Positions 60,739 through 64,000 of a DNA stretch of 64,000 nucleotides are shown here, piece after piece. The position numbers were made by a program, and so were the translations under genes. A model generated the notes under the pieces. The model ran no database searches. It saw only the letters and a program-made list of their open reading frames with translations, and was not told where the DNA came from. The DNA lies in assembly GCA_965203855.1 (NCBI GenBank), contig CBDBDN010000008.1, positions 558,001 to 622,000 of the forward strand, in the 5' to 3' direction. Source of the stretch: Bin87 sp965203855 (GTDB lineage: Bacteria > Chloroflexota > Dehalococcoidia > Lucifugimonadales > UBA3495). Numbering within the stretch: position 1 is the stretch's first letter; the number at the start of each line of letters is the position of its first letter.

Positions 60739-61109
60739 CAGGAACCTCTACTTCCTGCGGGTGAAACCGCCGCCCGGGACACCACACCGGGCGGCAATTT
60801 ATTATCATCCGTTCTGATTCAATATCATACCTCTGCGACACAAGATTGCAACCCCTATCTGCTGCGTTTTAGCTGCGTTTCAACGACAACTACCACTTGC
60901 CGTTAGTTTAGGAATTCTCTCCTGATTGTTATTCTTGCCGCGCAGAGGTATTAGATTAGACTTGCGCCGGCGTCCAGCAGTGCTTTCCCCGTTTGACGCC
61001 GCTGCGGCGCCGGTCGGATAATGCGGACGCCATCCGCCGCCCGATGCCCGACCAATGCGAATGCCGATGCGGATGCCGCCGCCAGTCGCTCCCCCAACCG
61101 AGGTTGCCT
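60739..61109. other. Gene-free gap between a transposase relic and pncB
   Basis: 371 bases between the transposase relic and the nicotinate phosphoribosyltransferase start. I see no gene, repeat family or strong promoter, apart from AT-richer sequence near 60790-60960 that may be the insertion-sequence end. The Shine-Dalgarno GAGG at ~61101 belongs to pncB. Confidence 0.5.
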
Positions 61110-62513
61110 ATGCCCCCGTCTGATGCCCGGAATGTACCGAATCCGCTCCCCCTACCCGCCGGCGACAGCGGGCTGTTCACCGACCTTTACGAGCTGACGA
61201 TGGGGCAGTCCTACTTTGCCGAAAGGATGGACGCCACGGCCACTTTCAGCCTCTATATGCGCGGCTACCCGCCCGACCGGGGCTATATGGTGGCGGCGGG
61301 CATTGATGATGCGCTGGACTGCCTGGCCGCCCTTTCTTTTGACGCCGCCAGCGTGGACTACCTGCATTCCACCGGCATATTCACCGCCGATTTCCTGGAC
61401 TATCTGGCCGCTTTCCGGTTCACCGGCAGCGTGCGCGCAATGCCGGAGGGGACGCTGTTTTTCGCCGACGAGCCGCTGCTGGAAGTAACCGCCCCCATCA
61501 TTGCGGCGCAGCTGGCGGAAACTCTCGCCATTAACCAGGTGCAGTATCAAAGCCTGCTGGCGACGAAAGCCGCGCGCTGCGTCCAGGCGGCGCAAGGGCG
61601 GGCCATCGCCGACTTTGCAACGCGGCGCACCCACGGCGCCGAAGCGGCGCTGGCGATGTCCCGCGTCTCTTATATCGCCGGGTTCGCCGCGACCAGCAAT
61701 GTACTGGCCGCGCGACGCTACGGCATTCCCCCGGCCGGCACGATGGCGCATTCGTACATCAGCGGATTTCCCGACGAAGCCGCCGCATTTCGCGCCTACG
61801 CCCGCCAGTTTCCCGACCGCAGCATCTTTCTGCTGGACACTTACGATACTGTCAACGCCGCCCACACCGCCGTTGCCGTCGCCCGTGAGATGGCCGCCGC
61901 CGGCAGCCGGCTTACCGCCGTGCGCCTGGACTCCGGCGATCTGGACGGCTTAAGCCGCGCCGTGCGCCGTATCCTGGACGACGCCGGTCTGGACGAAGTG
62001 CGAATACTGGCCAGCGGCGGCCTGGACGAATACGAAATTGAGCGGCTCGTGTCCGCCGGCGCGCCTATTGACCTGTTCGGCGTCGGCACGCGGGCCGGCG
62101 TGTCCGGCGATGCGCCCTGGTGCGACCTGGTCTATAAGATGGTGTCCTGCGCCGGCCAGCCCGTGATGAAGCTCAGCGACGGCAAGGAATCGCTGCCCGG
62201 CGGCAAGCAAGTATTCCGGCAGTATGACGCCAACGGCGCAATGACCGGCGATGTCATCGGCCTGGCAGACGAAAGCAATGACGCCGTACCCGGCGCCCCT
62301 CTGCTGACGGACGCCATCGTCAACGGAGTGCGCGTCATCCCCCGCGCGCCCCTTGCGAAAACACGGCAGCGGGCCGCATCCGGCTTGGCGTCCCTGGGCG
62401 CAGAATACCGCCGGCTGCGTCAGCCCGCCCGCTACCCGGTAAGCCGCAGCCCCGCATTGCAACGCTTGACGCAAGAAACGCAGGAACGGATAAGCGCTTC
62501 TCGTCCCGCCTGA
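61110..62513 (+). CDS. pncB: Nicotinate phosphoribosyltransferase
   Basis: A 467-residue enzyme that joins nicotinate and PRPP to nicotinate mononucleotide in the NAD salvage pathway. Family signatures: LFTDLYELTMGQSYF near the N-terminus, FATRRTHGAEAALAMSRVSYIAG (with the catalytic-region His), GTMAHSYISGFPDE, VRLDSGDLDGLSRAVRRILDD and GVGTRAGVSGDAPWCDLVYKM. ATG at 61110 has GAGG 6 nt upstream; the longer frame from 60993 is not family-like. Cytoplasmic. No other NAD genes are adjacent. Confidence 0.93.
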   Translation: MPPSDARNVPNPLPLPAGDSGLFTDLYELTMGQSYFAERMDATATFSLYMRGYPPDRGYMVAAGIDDALDCLAALSFDAASVDYLHSTGIFTADFLDYLAAFRFTGSVRAMPEGTLFFADEPLLEVTAPIIAAQLAETLAINQVQYQSLLATKAARCVQAAQGRAIADFATRRTHGAEAALAMSRVSYIAGFAATSNVLAARRYGIPPAGTMAHSYISGFPDEAAAFRAYARQFPDRSIFLLDTYDTVNAAHTAVAVAREMAAAGSRLTAVRLDSGDLDGLSRAVRRILDDAGLDEVRILASGGLDEYEIERLVSAGAPIDLFGVGTRAGVSGDAPWCDLVYKMVSCAGQPVMKLSDGKESLPGGKQVFRQYDANGAMTGDVIGLADESNDAVPGAPLLTDAIVNGVRVIPRAPLAKTRQRAASGLASLGAEYRRLRQPARYPVSRSPALQRLTQETQERISASRPA

Positions 62514-62531
62514 TACGGCGGCGAGCCGGTG

Positions 62532-62891
62532 TCAGTCACCCAACACGCCAAAAGCTTCATCCAGCAATATCGCTGTTGCGTTACGGCATTCAGCCAGTCG
62601 TGCAGCGGGCAGGTTGCTGTTGTAAAAATGCTTGTGCAACGCATTTGCGGATGACCATCGCGAAACCCGAGCGTTCACTGCATCCGAGCTGTTGGGCCGT
62701 CCCGGGATATAACCCTTTTCCAGAGAGCGGTTGCCGTTTGCGCCGCCATAGCGGGCTTTCAGCGCCCTTGAGGCGTAACGCAAGGCGCCCCAGACGCCCT
62801 TGCTGGCATACTGATGCTCACCTTGCGCGAACAGCCAGTCGGAGCGCGCCCGCAGCGATTGGGCGATAGCCTAGTAATCCTGCCAGTTCAC
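62532..62891 (-). pseudogene. HEPN-like partner protein, copy 2, with a nonsense codon
   Basis: From GTG at 62891 the frame reads MNWQDY then TAG (62873-62871) where copy 1 has Tyr, then continues for 112 codons matching 23091-23450 (AIAQSLRARSDWLFAQGEHQYASKGVWGALRYASRALKARYGG ...). The 3' end is intact to 62532. One base substitution (TAC to TAG) explains the stop. The HEPN-like Arg of RSANELH in copy 1 is Ser here, so the motif is also lost. Overlaps the preceding gene by 4 nt (GTGA). Confidence 0.8.
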
Positions 62892-63283
62892 GGCTCGCCC
62901 TCGCTCAGCTCCAGGAGATGGTTGATGAAGTCAGCCGCAATCGGGGCGTATAGGGTAGGGTCCTCGCCTGGCATCACGCCGATTTTGGTGTTGTCATGAA
63001 AGTATTCGCACAGCAACAGCCGGTCAATGTAGTAGCGGTCGCCGCCGTTCTGCCGGTCTAGCATCTTGGCGAATTTAATCCGCTGGTCCGGGTCGCCAAT
63101 ATCGTAATCGTACTGGCGGCCCAGCGCGCGCAACGCCGCCTCCGCCGCATCCCAGATCAGCTTGGAACCCAGCTCCAGCCGGTGGTTGTCAAAAGCATCC
63201 CAAGCGGCGGTGAGGCATTTTTCGGTGATGGAACGAGTATTAGGTTCCGTAATGGGTTCCAGAGTTGGGGTTGGGGTTGCCAT
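62888..63283 (-). CDS. HEPN-like (PaREP1-type) protein, copy 2
   Basis: A 131-residue paralogue of the protein at 22705-23094, conserved throughout (AWDAFDNHRLELGSKLIWDAAEAAL, DPDQRIKFAKMLDRQNGGD, FINHLLELSEGEP). ATG with AGGAG 8 nt upstream. About 50 bp before the start also match copy 1. A minus-strand TACAAT at 63385-63380 may be its promoter. Its partner downstream is broken, so the complex may be incomplete or the intact first subunit may work alone. Confidence 0.8.
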   Translation of the reverse strand: MATPTPTLEPITEPNTRSITEKCLTAAWDAFDNHRLELGSKLIWDAAEAALRALGRQYDYDIGDPDQRIKFAKMLDRQNGGDRYYIDRLLLCEYFHDNTKIGVMPGEDPTLYAPIAADFINHLLELSEGEP

Positions 63284-63496
63284 TGGGGGCGCTCCTGCAA
63301 TCTTGCTGGGCTGGTAGGCGTTGGTTGCCGGGGACGGAGCAGTTGCCGCAGATTAGGCAGCCGCTTCATACTCTCAACCATTGTACCCGATAAAGGGCAG
63401 CGGCGTCGGAGGGCAAGCCGGCCCGGATTGGCCAAGGCCGGGACTGTGGCGCGGTCGATTAGATTGGAGTAAAATCAGCTCCGTAGAGCGACAAGG

Positions 63497-63814
63497 ATGA
63501 CTAACGAGAGAATGATTGATTTCAGCCCAGTAATCGGTTTTCAGTGGGATGCCGGCAACGACCGGAAAAATTACGACCGGCACGGCGTAAGTCAAACCGA
63601 AGCCGAGGAGGTATTTGAAGATCCCGATCTGTTGCTGATGCCGGATACGGACCACAGCCGGCAGGAAATGCGCTACAATGCACTTGGCATAACCGCAGCC
63701 GGGCGGCGCTTGCACTTGACCTTTACGCTACGCAGCTCCGGTACTCTCATCCGCATCATATCTGCGCGCGCTATGAGCCGTGAGGAAAGGAGGCAATATG
63801 CACAAGCAACTTAA
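63497..63814 (+). CDS. brnT: BrnT-family toxin
   Basis: A 105-residue BrnT-type RNase toxin. Landmarks: FQWDAGNDRKNYDRHGVSQTEAEEVFEDPD near the start and the C-terminal RIISARAMSREERRQYAQ. ATG at 63497; ATG at 63512 (MIDFSPV) is possible but closer to the typical start is uncertain. Its stop lies 14 bases inside the downstream brnA gene. No strong Shine-Dalgarno. Probable promoter upstream is not evident; the pair is autoregulated in other bacteria. Confidence 0.88.
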   Translation: MTNERMIDFSPVIGFQWDAGNDRKNYDRHGVSQTEAEEVFEDPDLLLMPDTDHSRQEMRYNALGITAAGRRLHLTFTLRSSGTLIRIISARAMSREERRQYAQAT

Positions 63815-63995
63815 GCCCATCCCCCATTTTCGCACCGAAGCCGAGGAACGCGCTTTCTGGGAAACCCACGACTCCGCTGATTATGTGGACTGGAGCCAGG
63901 CCGTCCGCGCCCGGTTCCCCAACTTGCGCCCCACACCGCAGCGCCCGCCCGTTGCGGATGCGGATGCAGCGGCAAGAGCAGTTGCCGCAGATTAG
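63798..63995 (+). CDS. brnA: BrnA-family antitoxin
   Basis: A 65-residue antitoxin matching BrnA/CopG-like proteins (PHFRTEAEERAFWETHDSADYVDWSQAV). ATG at 63798 has AAAGGAGG 4-5 nt upstream and is preferred over the start at 63780. It overlaps brnT by 17 nt, consistent with coupled translation. Complete in the window: the stop is at 63993-63995, inside the 23-bp direct repeat. Confidence 0.85.
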   Translation: MHKQLKPIPHFRTEAEERAFWETHDSADYVDWSQAVRARFPNLRPTPQRPPVADADAAARAVAAD

Positions 63996-64000
63996 GCAAC

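Larger units (their letters stand above)
63337..63998. repeat. 23-bp direct repeats flanking the BrnTA module
   Basis: GAGCAGTTGCCGCAGATTAG (first 20 of 23 bases) occurs at 63337-63359 and again at 63976-63998, where it includes the brnA stop codon. Within it GTTGCC-N8-GGCAAC forms an inverted repeat in the right copy. The left copy can encode the same C-terminal AVAAD residues and stop as brnA, as if an older 3' end remained upstream of the module. The right copy lies at the window edge. Confidence 0.65.

Overview
The window is GC-rich bacterial DNA, and I infer Chloroflexota, probably a Dehalococcoidia/SAR202-like lineage. The evidence is indirect: a CBS-less GuaB3-type IMP dehydrogenase homologue, the DUF3090/SCO1664 pair, a UGSC selenoprotein, Uma2 proteins, an HpcH/HpaI aldolase, an Ldh-type dehydrogenase, an M42 peptidase, and large Ig-like exported proteins with no outer-membrane genes. 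No rRNA or tRNA was seen, so the placement is tentative.

Layout. 0-8 kb: two paralogous S-layer-like exported proteins (minus strand) around a small PD-(D/E)XK-like protein, with repeat-filled gaps. 8-14 kb: gamma carbonic anhydrase, two more members of the PD-(D/E)XK-like family (one broken) and dnaE. 14-18 kb: an uncharacterised 357-aa protein, a UGSC-family selenoprotein read through an in-frame TGA, a GuaB3 homologue and a small orphan. 18-28 kb: SMP-30 lactonase, a large N6-adenine methylase, a HEPN-like pair, a BNR propeller, a lipoprotein joining RCC1-like repeats to a sugar-dehydrogenase propeller, and an Lrp ligand-binding protein. 28-35 kb: Ldh-type dehydrogenase, three tandem Uma2 copies, M42 peptidase, MBL hydrolase, M16 peptidase and HpcH/HpaI aldolase. 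35-38 kb: hflK-hflC plus a coiled-coil membrane protein. 38-40.5 kb: HAD phosphatase and the DUF3090/SCO1664 pair. 40.5-47.7 kb: a nitrate assimilation cluster (NarK transporter, FAD/BFD reductase, molybdopterin nitrate reductase, divergent NirA). 47.7-58 kb: YifB/ComM, an exported protein with a C16 tract, a DUF3500 protein, VapBC, a type II restriction-modification pair and two thioredoxin-like lipoproteins. 58-61 kb: decayed IS30 and IS4/IS5-like transposases around a frameshifted exported protein. 61-64 kb: nicotinate phosphoribosyltransferase, a second HEPN-like pair whose partner has a nonsense codon, and BrnTA between 23-bp direct repeats.

Two repeat systems mark the region. One is a family of palindromic CATTCCGG elements, including ~98-bp MITE-like copies, which fills most large gaps together with short GTCATTCC satellites. 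The other is a set of long homopolymeric C/G tracts (20, 16 and 14 bases), each in or just upstream of a gene for a predicted exported protein. These look like candidate phase-variable loci. The clearest unusual coding signal is the UGSC selenoprotein with a SECIS-like hairpin right after its TGA codon.
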